Source: an uncultured Clostridia bacterium (GTDB taxonomy: Bacteria; Bacillota; Clostridia; Christensenellales; UBA1242). From it: a DNA stretch of 64,000 bases. The stretch lies in assembly GCA_934746715.1 (NCBI GenBank), contig CAKVFI010000001.1, positions 248,001 through 312,000 on the forward strand. The letters are read 5' to 3'. The position numbers and the translations under genes are program-made. Of this stretch, positions 9,377 to 18,611 are shown piece by piece (position 1 is the first letter of the stretch; each line of letters opens with the position of its first letter). The notes under the pieces are model-generated. The model searched no databases and was not told the DNA's origin. It saw only the letters and a list, made by a program, of their open reading frames with translations.

Positions 9377-9904
9377 CTACACCCCCTCGTCTGGTATCAT
9401 TTCGCCAGGTTCACTTGCCTCAACAAACGAAATTAACCTAATGCGTTCAACTTTGAAAAGTTTGCCATATTTAAAACTATTAGATTTGTATTTAATATAA
9501 AAAGTGCCCTCTTCATTGGACGTGTAACTACCGTCTGCATTTTTTGTTAAATTGGTTTCAATTTCAATGCTCTCTTGTTGGTCTTTGCCAAAGGATATAA
9601 TCTTTACACCTTGGTCGTAATACGATGAGCCAATTTCCACAGAAATCTCATCTTTTCCAATCATTTCAAAGCAGTCGTTTTTGCAAATAATTTTGGTTGT
9701 TAGCCAACCTGCACCAACCCCCACAGCCAAAAACAGCACTGCAAAAATGATTGGCACAAATCCAACTTTTTTAACAGATTTTTTAACTTTGTTTTGTGTG
9801 CGTTTGCTTGATTTTTTTGTTTGTTTTGATGGTTCATCAAAGCCAAAATCAAAATTAAGTTTTGCTTTTTGCGTTGTTTTTGACGCAGTTTTTTTTGTTG
9901 CCAT
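9377..9904 (-). CDS. Hypothetical single-pass membrane protein with basic cytoplasmic tail
   Basis: The protein has 175 residues. The first 45 are Lys/Ser/Thr-rich, then one transmembrane helix (about 48-70), then a small extracytoplasmic domain (SVEIGSSYYDQGVKIISFG) that resembles an Ig-like/DUF5011 strand pattern. The upstream gene of a two-gene operon with the MBL hydrolase, it may help present or localise it. Function is unknown. Confidence 0.6.
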   Translation of the reverse strand: MATKKTASKTTQKAKLNFDFGFDEPSKQTKKSSKRTQNKVKKSVKKVGFVPIIFAVLFLAVGVGAGWLTTKIICKNDCFEMIGKDEISVEIGSSYYDQGVKIISFGKDQQESIEIETNLTKNADGSYTSNEEGTFYIKYKSNSFKYGKLFKVERIRLISFVEASEPGEMIPDEGV

Positions 9905-10050
9905 ATTTACCCCTTTTTATGTTTATATTGTAACAACAAAAGCACAAAAAAAGAAATAAATTTTGTGTGTTTTTTTCAATTTTAAAAATAATTTATTTTT
10001 AACTAAACATCAATCTTTATTTCTTTATTCAACTTATAATGCGATAATAA

Positions 10051-11724
10051 TTAGTTTAATGTTGCAGCAACAACATCAATCAAGGTTTGCAAGCGTTTTT
10101 TGCATTCGTCCACGCCAAGCACTTTCATGATTGAGTAAAGTTCTGGGCTGTTTTCACGCCCAGTGATTGCAAGACGCACAAATTTTGCACAATCGCTTAC
10201 ACTGCCAGCATACGCGTCTGGTTGTTGCTTGTAAGTTTTGTTATCTGCAAACAAATGCTTTGCTGCAAGTTGTTTTAAATCTTCAAACCAGGCTTGGTTG
10301 TTTTCTTGTTCGCAATAATTTGCACAATATTCTTTTAAGAATCCCACCAAATTACCGCGTTTAACCGCGCCATAGTTCAAACTTTCAAAATTAGGCTTGA
10401 ACAAAGGCAAAACGTAATTGTACAATTCCACAATTTCACTATAAAAAGTTATATCTTTACGAGGGCGTTCTCCACCGCGGTCAATTGACAAAACAGCAAG
10501 CAAAACTTGTTTGTTGTCTTTTATTGTTTGATAATCGTTTTTATTCCACTCTTTTGCCCAATTTAATGCATTTTCATAAACCTGTTCTGCACTCATGCGG
10601 GAAATAATTGTTTTGGAAATATCATCAATTTTTGCAAAGTCAAACATAGGATTTGTTACGCCAATTTTGCTTAAACTGAATGGGAAATCGGTGTATGGCA
10701 AGGTTGGATTTTGTTTGCGCCACAATTCAAAATCGCTGTTGAGCAAATTCATCAAATACTCCACAACAGCATTGGTTGGATAACCTTTTTTAAGGAAGAA
10801 TCGCACATCTGCAAATGGGTCTTTACGCTTGCTTATTTTGCGTTTGTTGCCGTTTTCGTCCAACACACAAATGTTTGGTGTGTGAGCATATTTAAATGGT
10901 TTAAGCCCAAATTTGCGAGCAATTTCCAAATGCACTGGCAAAGATTGGAACCATTCCTGCCCACGGATAACTGTTGTTGTGCCCATAAGAGTGTCGTCCA
11001 CAACATGCGCAAAAGCATAAACTGGAATGCCGTTTGATTTGATAAGCACATCATCTTTTGCATTTTCACGCACTTCTTTTTTGCCCTTGATGCGATCGTT
11101 AATTTCATGTGTTTTGTTTGCATCGCCAGTTGAAAGCAATCTCAAAGCAAAAGGTTTGCCTTCCTTTATATTTTGTTTAATTTCATTTAAACTCAAATTC
11201 CTGCAAGGGTCTTTAACTTCCAAATCGGAATTTTCTTCCAATTCTTCTTCACGTTTTTTCAAAATTTCTGCCTTGTCTGCCATTGCTCCACAAAAGCATG
11301 GGAAAGCACCACCACGTTTAACAAGTTCGTGAGCAAAAGCACGATAAATTTCAAGCCTTTTAGATTGAACATAAGGGCCATATTCGCCTATTTCTGGCAA
11401 AGTATCGCCACGATAGCCTTCATCAGCAACAAGTCCAAACTTGTTTAACATATCATAGGCAATTTGACCCGCGTTTTCAACTTCACGCTTGTTGTCTGTG
11501 TCTTCCAAACGCAAATAAAACACTCCATTTGTGGTGCGTGCCAAAGACGAATGAACCACTGCTTGATAAAGTTGACCGATGTGCAAATATCCTGTTGGAC
11601 TTGGCGCCAAACGAGTAACTTCACCTGCAACATTGCGTGGTTTGTATTTGTTAAAGTAAAAAGTTGTATCCAAAACATTAGGATACAACAAATCTGCTAA
11701 TTCGCTAAATTCTTGCTCTGTCAT
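10051..11724 (-). CDS. gltX: Glutamyl-tRNA synthetase
   Basis: This 557-residue class I synthetase charges tRNA-Glu. The nucleotide-binding motif APSPTGYLHIG lies near residues 41-51, and the KMSKS equivalent reads KISKRKDP. A 35-residue N-terminal extension before the first motif and a Cys-rich insertion (CFC and a later DPC) match the long clostridial form. The ATG at 11724 follows AGGAG; longer in-frame starts do not. It is the third gene of a unit with two surface-protein genes, only one base after the lipoprotein stop. Confidence 0.95.
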   Translation of the reverse strand: MTEQEFSELADLLYPNVLDTTFYFNKYKPRNVAGEVTRLAPSPTGYLHIGQLYQAVVHSSLARTTNGVFYLRLEDTDNKREVENAGQIAYDMLNKFGLVADEGYRGDTLPEIGEYGPYVQSKRLEIYRAFAHELVKRGGAFPCFCGAMADKAEILKKREEELEENSDLEVKDPCRNLSLNEIKQNIKEGKPFALRLLSTGDANKTHEINDRIKGKKEVRENAKDDVLIKSNGIPVYAFAHVVDDTLMGTTTVIRGQEWFQSLPVHLEIARKFGLKPFKYAHTPNICVLDENGNKRKISKRKDPFADVRFFLKKGYPTNAVVEYLMNLLNSDFELWRKQNPTLPYTDFPFSLSKIGVTNPMFDFAKIDDISKTIISRMSAEQVYENALNWAKEWNKNDYQTIKDNKQVLLAVLSIDRGGERPRKDITFYSEIVELYNYVLPLFKPNFESLNYGAVKRGNLVGFLKEYCANYCEQENNQAWFEDLKQLAAKHLFADNKTYKQQPDAYAGSVSDCAKFVRLAITGRENSPELYSIMKVLGVDECKKRLQTLIDVVAATLN

Positions 11725-11725
11725 T

Positions 11726-12844
11726 TTAAACTCCTGCGTTGTTGATGATATTAATAATTTTAACCAAAACTTTGCTGTACTCATCAACAATATAATTGTG
11801 ATTTTCAATCATTTGCACGCAAAATTTTTCATAATCGGTTGCATTTGGATCGGATTTTTTGTTTGAATAAACAACATCATTGATTGCTTTTTGATAGTTG
11901 TCAAGGTCGTTTGCCATAATTTGTTGAATATTTGACATTGCCACACTTTCTTTATAAAAACTTTGTTTTAATTCAGTGCTGTTGTTGATGATTTCCATTT
12001 TGCTGGTCAAACTATCTTCAAAGCTTTTGCCCAAACTTATGCTTGCAACATTTGACATATAGTTTGTGTAATTTTCATCTGGTTTGTTGTAATTTGAACC
12101 TGATTTGCTAACAAAAGTTTCTGTCAAAACATTGCCTCTAACATATGTGTTGAAATATGCGCGAGTTAAGTTCAAAATTTGAGAGTCTGTTTGACTTTTA
12201 AAATTAATCATTGTTTTGTTCGCGTCAAAATTTTCAAGTGTATATTTTGAATAATCATCAACCGCACTTGTTAAAGCATTATTGAAATAAACACTAGACA
12301 AATTGTAATTGTAATTTAATGCAGAATTAATCAATTCGTCGTAAGAATCAAAAACTGCTTTTAATGCTGTTAAAGAGTTGTAATCTGGGTTTGGATATTC
12401 AAATTTAACACATTTTGCAAGTGTGTCAATGTGATTATCAACATTTTTGATTGCATTTTTGAGTGAAGTTAAACTATCATTCAAATTCTCCATCACACTT
12501 TCGTCAACTTTAATTGATGAATTTGAGCAAACATTGATATAAGAATAAGCAAAGCTCATTGAATTGTTTAAAAGTGGATTGTAAAAATCATTTATCCTTT
12601 TGTATGGTTCAACATTGTTGATGGTTTGTTCAAGGTAGGCGGTGTCATCAATTTTAAACACGGAATAATCAAACTTAATTTTGTCTGTGTCAAGGCTGGC
12701 AACCACGCAATCATCTGCTAATGTTTCGTAATTTGCTTTTAGCCCACCCAAATTAAACTGATTTTTTTTGCTGCAACCAGAAAAAGATATAACACTCAAA
12801 AGTGTTGCAGCACATATTAAAATCAAACACCAAAACTTTTTCAT
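11726..12844 (-). CDS. Lipoprotein of unknown function
   Basis: The 372-residue product starts with a lipoprotein signal peptide ending in the lipobox FSGC. The mature part is mostly helical, rich in Asn, Asp and Ser, with no recognised domain. A run such as LNDSLTSLKNAIKNVDNHIDTLAK suggests a helical bundle. The ATG at 12844 follows GGGTAG at the end of the preceding gene. Its place between a membrane protein and gltX is conserved only by position as far as can be seen. Confidence 0.7.
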   Translation of the reverse strand: MKKFWCLILICAATLLSVISFSGCSKKNQFNLGGLKANYETLADDCVVASLDTDKIKFDYSVFKIDDTAYLEQTINNVEPYKRINDFYNPLLNNSMSFAYSYINVCSNSSIKVDESVMENLNDSLTSLKNAIKNVDNHIDTLAKCVKFEYPNPDYNSLTALKAVFDSYDELINSALNYNYNLSSVYFNNALTSAVDDYSKYTLENFDANKTMINFKSQTDSQILNLTRAYFNTYVRGNVLTETFVSKSGSNYNKPDENYTNYMSNVASISLGKSFEDSLTSKMEIINNSTELKQSFYKESVAMSNIQQIMANDLDNYQKAINDVVYSNKKSDPNATDYEKFCVQMIENHNYIVDEYSKVLVKIINIINNAGV

Positions 12845-12851
12845 ACTACCC

Positions 12852-13679
12852 TTATGCACCCAAAATAATTTTTAAATAATATCCAGCACGCAATTCAACG
12901 TTGGTTGAGTTAACGTCTGCCAAAATCAAATTTGCATTTAAGTTTGAGGCAAATGATAACGCATTGCATTGCTTGTATTGTTCAATAAATTTGTTGTTTT
13001 CGCTTGCAAAATTTCCATTTGGATTTTGAGAAACCAAATATCCATTTTTAAGTTGAAAATGTGAGTTCATATAATTTAAATTGTCAAAATTGTTTGTTTC
13101 ATCAACTTTTAAATTTTGCAAACTGTTTTTAACCACATTTGCGTAAACATCAATAACATCAAATTTAACATCAACATTTGTGGAACTTACATATTTTTTA
13201 ACTTCCATATTTACAGCCAAAACATAATCAGCATAATTCGCAACAAAATCTGCAAATGATTCATAGATATTGTTTGAGCCTTCATATTTGTTAAAAGTTG
13301 AATTTTGGCTTTTGATGTTGTACTCATTAACCATTGCTTTAATATCACTGGTTTGAGAAACCAATTTGTCTAACTTTGTGCACAAAATGTGCTCGGCACT
13401 TGAATTTTCAAAATCAATCAAACAAGCATTTAAACATTGCAAACTTTGTTGCATGTCATTGTAAGTGCCAATTATTGTGTTAAACCTATCCCCACCATAT
13501 GTGGAAATTTGTTGCATGTCAATCAACAATTCCTTTTGGCTGGAACTTTTAACAAAAGAATTAATGTTTTCAAAGGCGGAAGAACTTTTTGTTAAGTTAA
13601 CAAAAAACAAATAGCCCGTACCACCAGCAACTGCCAAACACAATATCAATATAAAAAATGTCTTTAGTGCCTTTTTCAT
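12852..13679 (-). CDS. Hypothetical membrane-anchored protein
   Basis: The product has 275 residues: a Lys-rich start (MKKALKTFF), one hydrophobic helix (about 8-28), and then a helical extracytoplasmic region without a recognised domain. The preferred ATG at 13679 has no Shine-Dalgarno site but sits exactly 7 nt after a perfect TATAAT, so it is a leaderless start and the first gene of the gltX operon. It may act together with the lipoprotein downstream. Confidence 0.65.
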   Translation of the reverse strand: MKKALKTFFILILCLAVAGGTGYLFFVNLTKSSSAFENINSFVKSSSQKELLIDMQQISTYGGDRFNTIIGTYNDMQQSLQCLNACLIDFENSSAEHILCTKLDKLVSQTSDIKAMVNEYNIKSQNSTFNKYEGSNNIYESFADFVANYADYVLAVNMEVKKYVSSTNVDVKFDVIDVYANVVKNSLQNLKVDETNNFDNLNYMNSHFQLKNGYLVSQNPNGNFASENNKFIEQYKQCNALSFASNLNANLILADVNSTNVELRAGYYLKIILGA

Positions 13680-13686
13680 ATTTATT

Positions 13687-13715
13687 ATTATATAATTAAA
13701 AGTTTGTGTTGTCAA
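13687..13715 (-). promoter_or_regulatory. Consensus sigma-A promoter of the gltX operon
   Basis: On the minus strand TTGACA, a 17-bp spacer and TATAAT are all perfect. The ATG is 7 nt beyond the -10 box, so transcription should start at the initiation codon. Confidence 0.85.
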
Positions 13716-13773
13716 ATATTATTTAAAACAAATACAGATTGGTTAAACTTGCCAAAAGCAATTTTGCAACAAA

Positions 13774-13822
13774 AAAACAGGTTGATTTTTGTGAACAAAT
13801 TGCAACAAAACAAACCTGTTTT
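13774..13822 (-). terminator. Intrinsic terminator, minus strand
   Basis: AAAACAGGTT and AACCTGTTTT are complementary across a 29-nt loop. On the minus strand the stem is followed by T residues. It follows the stop of the gene at 13831-14148. Confidence 0.65.
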
Positions 13823-13830
13823 AAATGTGA

Positions 13831-14148
13831 TTATTTAATCAATGGAACAATGACGCCAGCGATTACAACCAACAAACAAACGATGTACAAAACTTTCCAC
13901 ACTGTTTGCTTTTTGGAAACATAACGCCAAGCCAACACTGCAACGATGCAAATCATGATTGCGGTTGCAACGCCTTGCAATGCAGCAACAATTTTAAAAC
14001 TTACACCAACCAAAGAAAGTATCATTGAAACCAAATATAACACTGCAACTGCAACGATAATGTACAATGAAATTTTGTTCAAACTCCAGCCAGAACTTTT
14101 TGTGTTTGAACTGGTTTTTGTTGTTTTTGTGTTTTTCTTTTCAGCCAT
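13831..14148 (-). CDS. Small polytopic membrane protein
   Basis: The product has 105 residues: a basic, Thr/Ser/Lys-rich N-terminus of about 23 residues and then three transmembrane helices. It has a strong AAGGAGGG site. No family is recognised. It is a single-gene unit. Confidence 0.65.
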   Translation of the reverse strand: MAEKKNTKTTKTSSNTKSSGWSLNKISLYIIVAVAVLYLVSMILSLVGVSFKIVAALQGVATAIMICIVAVLAWRYVSKKQTVWKVLYIVCLLVVIAGVIVPLIK

Positions 14149-14281
14149 ATTTCCCTCCTTATTTCAAAAGTTATTTTACAATTATTTTTGGATTTAAGTC
14201 AAACAAACTCAAAAAAAATTTAAAAAATTATCAAAAAACACGCAAAAATGTTAAAAATTTGCAAATATTTTTGATTTTTAT

Positions 14282-14309
14282 TTGAAAATTTTGTTTTTAA
14301 TGATATAAT
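14282..14309 (+). promoter_or_regulatory. Sigma-A promoter of the fabG-like gene
   Basis: TTGAAA at 14282-14287, a 16-bp spacer and TATAAT at 14304-14309 precede the ATG at 14316 by only 6 nt. This implies a leaderless mRNA. Confidence 0.8.
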
Positions 14310-14315
14310 TTTTTT

Positions 14316-15044
14316 ATGAAAAATATATTAATTACTGGTGCAAGTGGCGGAATTGGGATTGCAGTTGCCAAAGCCCTTGCAAAAAACAATAACAATTTAT
14401 TTTTGGTTTATCATCAAAATCAAGCACCTGTTAAGATGCTTAAAAAAACCAACTCAAAAAACTGCAATATCGAAATATTAAAATGTGATTTAACCCATGA
14501 ACAAAGTGTGGTTGAACTTGTTGAAAAAATTGTTGTAAGCCACAAAAAAATTGACTATGTTGTTAACTGTGCTGGTGTGAGTTTAAATCAACAAATTCAA
14601 GATGTAACAGAAAAAGATTTCAACTTCATTTTTGACAACAATGTTAAAAGCACTGTGAATGTAATAAAAGCAGTAAGCAAACATATGATAAGTGAAAAAT
14701 TTGGCAGAATTGTAAACATTTCTTCCGTTTGGGGAGTGGTTGGTTCCAGCACGGAAAGTTTGTATTCCGCAAGCAAAGGAGCAATTAATTCTTTAACTCT
14801 TGCTTTGGCAAAGGAATTGGGATTAAGCGGCATAACTGTTAATGCAATTTGCCCTGGATTTATCAACACAAAAATGAACAAACAATACTCAAAAGAAGAT
14901 GTTAAAGCAATCGTAGACGAAACACCTTTGCAACGAATTGGAGAACCAAAAGATGTAGCTAACGCTGTTGAATTTTTGCTTTCTGACAAGGCTTCATTCA
15001 TCACAGGTCAAATTATTAGAGTTGATGGCGGTTGGACTTTGTAG
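14316..15044 (+). CDS. fabG: Short-chain dehydrogenase, FabG-type 3-oxoacyl-ACP reductase
   Basis: The 242-residue protein is a classical SDR. The NAD(P) motif TGASGGIG is near the N-terminus, NCAG is at about residue 88, and the catalytic Ser plus YSASKGA lie near 140-160. The end (SFITGQIIRVDGGWTL) is typical of FabG. FabG reduces 3-oxoacyl-ACP in fatty acid elongation. It is not next to other fab genes, so another ketoreductase role is possible. There is no ribosome site; initiation is leaderless. Confidence 0.8.
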   Translation: MKNILITGASGGIGIAVAKALAKNNNNLFLVYHQNQAPVKMLKKTNSKNCNIEILKCDLTHEQSVVELVEKIVVSHKKIDYVVNCAGVSLNQQIQDVTEKDFNFIFDNNVKSTVNVIKAVSKHMISEKFGRIVNISSVWGVVGSSTESLYSASKGAINSLTLALAKELGLSGITVNAICPGFINTKMNKQYSKEDVKAIVDETPLQRIGEPKDVANAVEFLLSDKASFITGQIIRVDGGWTL

Positions 15045-15050
15045 TTTAAT

Positions 15051-15083
15051 AAAAAAAGAGCTGTTTTGTTAGCTCTTTTTTTT
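15051..15083 (+). terminator. Intrinsic terminator after fabG
   Basis: AGAGCT pairs with AGCTCT, with A-runs before and a long T-run after. A second hairpin (ATTAGCAAAA and TTTTGCTAAT, about 15085-15108) adjoins it and could serve the converging minus-strand gene. Confidence 0.8.
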
Positions 15084-15132
15084 GATTAGCAAAATCTTTT
15101 TTGCTAATATTAAATTAGCAATTGCAAATTTT

Positions 15133-15576
15133 TTATTTTTCCATTTTGTCAATTTCTTCTTGCTCGGTTGCATGTTTAACAATGCCTTCACCAACACACC
15201 ATGTTGCAATTGCATAGCCAGTTGTGATAAAAGAGATAATCGAAACTGCAAGGTATGTGTTAAAGAATCCTGCTGCAATGCCTGCTGTGGTTGCATTCAA
15301 ACAATAAACAAGCATAGACATCGACACACACAAAACGCTCAACACATAAATGATAAAACCAGACAAAGTTTTTGCTTGATGAGTGTTTGTGCAAACAATG
15401 TCAAAAATAATTGCACCAACAAGAAGTCCAACCCAAACATAGTAAATTATTTTTATCCAAAGTGGAAGTGTGTTAACAACCAAAGCAAACACAAAAAATC
15501 CACTTGCACACACTGCCAAAGCAATGAGTGTGTAATAAACAATAATTCCCAACACTTTTTTGTTAAAGATACTCAT
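15133..15576 (-). CDS. Hypothetical four-helix membrane protein
   Basis: The protein has 147 residues with four predicted transmembrane helices and an acidic C-terminus (EQEEIDKMEK). AGGAGG is present before the ATG. I do not recognise the family. The AT-rich gap to 15829 shows no gene. Confidence 0.6.
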   Translation of the reverse strand: MSIFNKKVLGIIVYYTLIALAVCASGFFVFALVVNTLPLWIKIIYYVWVGLLVGAIIFDIVCTNTHQAKTLSGFIIYVLSVLCVSMSMLVYCLNATTAGIAAGFFNTYLAVSIISFITTGYAIATWCVGEGIVKHATEQEEIDKMEK

Positions 15577-15828
15577 AAATTCCTCCTACAAATATTTTTT
15601 GCTTAAGTTAAATTTTTATTCAACTTTTTTTGTTTGTAGAAAAAATTTTATTTAATAATTTTTTACTTTAATTTAAATTTGTTTTTGTTTGATTAAAATA
15701 TGAATAATAAAATATGAATAAAAAATAAATATATTAGAATTTTGTTAAAAATTTTATAAAAAACGCAAAAAATAATTAATTTTGACAATTTTTTAATGTT
15801 TTTTTAATAATTTTTGTAAATCTAATTT

Positions 15829-18450
15829 TTATTTTGCAATTATTTTTTTGTTTAAATATTTTTTGTGTGGTTTGTTTGCTAAAACACATTTCATTAATTC
15901 ACATGCTGGAATAATCAAAATTGAAGCAATTACAATTAATAACCATTGTGAAAAATTTAATACTGACAAGCCAAACAATGGATATAACACAGGCACACAA
16001 GCAACCAGCAAATTGATGAACATTGTAATAGTAAAACACAAATTAAAAACCTTGTTGTTAAACAATATTTTGCCATTAAGGTTGTTGTTTGTTTTGCAAT
16101 TTATACTGTGCAAAGTTTGCATAAAAATTATTGTGAAAAACACCATTGTGCTGGCTTGTTCTGCAGAATAAAAATTAACACCAACAACAAAAATTATCAT
16201 AACAATTGCAGTTTGCAAAATTGATTGGTAAATTATGGCAACGCCAACTTTCCCACCAAACAAGCCTGCTCGTTTATCTCTTGGTGGCTGCAACATAACT
16301 TCTGGTTCAACCTTTTCCATGCCCAAAGCAAAAGCGGGAAGGCTGTCTGTAACCAAATTTATAAACAGCATTTGCGCGGGCGACAAAAAGCATATTTGAG
16401 GGAAAAACATCAACGCAATTAACACACCCAACACTTCCACACAATTTGTTGAAATCAAAAATTGAAGTGCCTTTTGTATGTTGCTGTACACTTTTCTGCC
16501 TTCTTCCACCGCAACCACAATGGACGAAAAGTTGTCGTCTGTAACAACCATATCCGCCACATTTTTAACAACATCTGTGCCAGTTTTGCCCATACCAACG
16601 CCTATGTCGGCAATTTTTAAACTTGGTGCATCATTAACACCATCACCCGTCATTGCAACTATTTTTTTTGTGCCTTTAAACGCTTTAACAATTCTAACCT
16701 TATGTTCTGGGCTCACACGTGCAAAAACCGAATAATTTTCACATATTTGCGCCAGTTCTTTGTCCGACAACTTGTCAAGTTCTTCCCCAGTTAAAACTTG
16801 ATTTAAATTTGTTGCAATGCCAAGTTTAGATGCAATAGCAAATGCTGTGCGCTTGTGATCGCCTGTTATCATAACAGGTTTCAAGCCGGCTTTAAAACAT
16901 TTTTCAATGCTTGCTTTAACTTCTGGGCGCGGATTATCCATCATTCCACAAAAGCCCAAAAATATCATTTCATCTTCCAAATCGCTGTTGGAATTTATCA
17001 CATCAAGGTTTTTAAACGCAAAAGCGATTACTCTATACGCTTTGTCAGTCATTTTGTTGTCTATGTTTTTCAGGCTTTCTTTCAATTTTGCAGTCAAGGG
17101 CTGAATTTTGCCATCAAGCAAAATTTTTGAACAACGCCCCACCACAATTTCTGGTGCACCTTTTGTGTAAGATTTAAGCCCATTATCGTTGACAATAACA
17201 CTCATCATTTTGCGCGTGGAATTAAAAGGTATTTCATGCACTCGTTTGAGTTTTTTAACATCACCATTTTGCAAAGCAAATTCATAAATCGCAGTTTCTG
17301 TTGGTTCGCCAACCACTATTTTGTTTTCAATTTTTGATTCATTACAATTAACCATGCAATTGAGCATCTCTTCAAATGCTCTGCCGCTTTTTATGTTCAG
17401 TTCCCCGTTTGAATACGTTTCAACAACCTGCATTTTGTTCATTGTCAAAGTTCCTGTTTTGTCAGAACAAATTATCTCACAACTTCCCAAAGTTTCAACC
17501 GCATTTAAATGACGGATAACGCATTTGCGTTTTGCCAATTGTTGCACACCCAAAGCCAAGATTATTGTTATAACCGCTGGCAAACTTTCTGGAATTGCCG
17601 CCACTGCAAGCGACACAGAAGTCATAATTGCATTTAGCACTCCATTGCCCGCCACCAACTCAAACACCAAAATAACCGCACAAATTGCAAGCACCGTCCA
17701 AGTGATAATCTTGCCAATTTTGTCAATGGATTTTTGCAATGGTGTAACTTCTTTTTTTGTGTTGAACAAAATGTTTGCAATTTTGCCAATTTCTGTGTTG
17801 TTTGCCGTTGCAACAACCACACCAGTAGCCTTGCCACGCACAATCATGCTGCCAGAATAAACCATGTTTTTGCGCTCCGCCAATGGTGTTGAATAACTCA
17901 AAATCAAATTTGAACTTTTTTCAACGGGAACACTTTCCCCAGTAAGCGAACTTTCATCGCACATCAAATTGTTGTCAGCAATCAGCCTTATATCTGCCTG
18001 TGCAATATTGCCTGCTTCCAGTTCCACAATATCTCCTGGCACAAGGCAACTGCTGTCCAAATTTAACACAACCCCAGCCCTAATCACTTTGACATTTGTT
18101 TTGCAAAATTTTTGCAAATCATCAATGCATGCTTGTGCCTTGCTTTCTTGCAAAACTCCAATTATTGCATTCATAAAAACAATAAAAAGAATAACAAAGC
18201 CTTCAAACAAATCACTGTACTGTTTGTGCAAAATTGCAATAGCAATTGAAACAACAGCAGCAACTAATAAAATTGCAACCATTATGTTTAAAAACTGCTT
18301 AAAGAAACATTTGATAAACGACTGCTTTTTTGCTTTTTTAAGTTCATTTTTACCATATGTCTTTTTCAACTCATCTGCTTGTTTTTGGCTTAAACCATTT
18401 TTTGATGTGTTAAATTTTTTAAAAACTTCTTCAATATTTAAATTATGCAT
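15829..18450 (-). CDS. Cation-transporting P-type ATPase, P2A (Ca2+) type
   Basis: The 873-residue pump shows an actuator motif LTGES (about 169-173), a membrane PESLP motif (about 287-291), the phosphorylation site DKTGT with Asp330, MTGDGVNDAP, and six C-terminal helices of the Cation_ATPase_C type. These features place it with PMR1/SERCA-like exporters, most likely for Ca2+ or Mn2+; specificity is inferred. The start at 18450 follows GAGGAT. The gene stands alone, divergent from rel. Confidence 0.92.
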   Translation of the reverse strand: MHNLNIEEVFKKFNTSKNGLSQKQADELKKTYGKNELKKAKKQSFIKCFFKQFLNIMVAILLVAAVVSIAIAILHKQYSDLFEGFVILFIVFMNAIIGVLQESKAQACIDDLQKFCKTNVKVIRAGVVLNLDSSCLVPGDIVELEAGNIAQADIRLIADNNLMCDESSLTGESVPVEKSSNLILSYSTPLAERKNMVYSGSMIVRGKATGVVVATANNTEIGKIANILFNTKKEVTPLQKSIDKIGKIITWTVLAICAVILVFELVAGNGVLNAIMTSVSLAVAAIPESLPAVITIILALGVQQLAKRKCVIRHLNAVETLGSCEIICSDKTGTLTMNKMQVVETYSNGELNIKSGRAFEEMLNCMVNCNESKIENKIVVGEPTETAIYEFALQNGDVKKLKRVHEIPFNSTRKMMSVIVNDNGLKSYTKGAPEIVVGRCSKILLDGKIQPLTAKLKESLKNIDNKMTDKAYRVIAFAFKNLDVINSNSDLEDEMIFLGFCGMMDNPRPEVKASIEKCFKAGLKPVMITGDHKRTAFAIASKLGIATNLNQVLTGEELDKLSDKELAQICENYSVFARVSPEHKVRIVKAFKGTKKIVAMTGDGVNDAPSLKIADIGVGMGKTGTDVVKNVADMVVTDDNFSSIVVAVEEGRKVYSNIQKALQFLISTNCVEVLGVLIALMFFPQICFLSPAQMLFINLVTDSLPAFALGMEKVEPEVMLQPPRDKRAGLFGGKVGVAIIYQSILQTAIVMIIFVVGVNFYSAEQASTMVFFTIIFMQTLHSINCKTNNNLNGKILFNNKVFNLCFTITMFINLLVACVPVLYPLFGLSVLNFSQWLLIVIASILIIPACELMKCVLANKPHKKYLNKKIIAK

Positions 18451-18572
18451 ATATCCTCTTAATACAATACTCATTTGGACAAGACATTATAACCACCAAC
18501 ACTTGTCTAACCCATATATTAAAATTTGTTGGGCATAGAATTTGTTAAATTTTAAAAAACCACATTCAAACA

Positions 18573-18601
18573 TTGAAAAATAATTTTAAATGTGTTAGAA
18601 T
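18573..18601 (+). promoter_or_regulatory. Extended -10 promoter of rel
   Basis: TTGAAA at 18573-18578, a 17-bp spacer, and TAGAAT at 18596-18601 preceded by TGT. The rel ATG at 18612 is 10 nt further on, giving an almost leaderless mRNA. Confidence 0.75.
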
Positions 18602-18611
18602 AATAATGTAT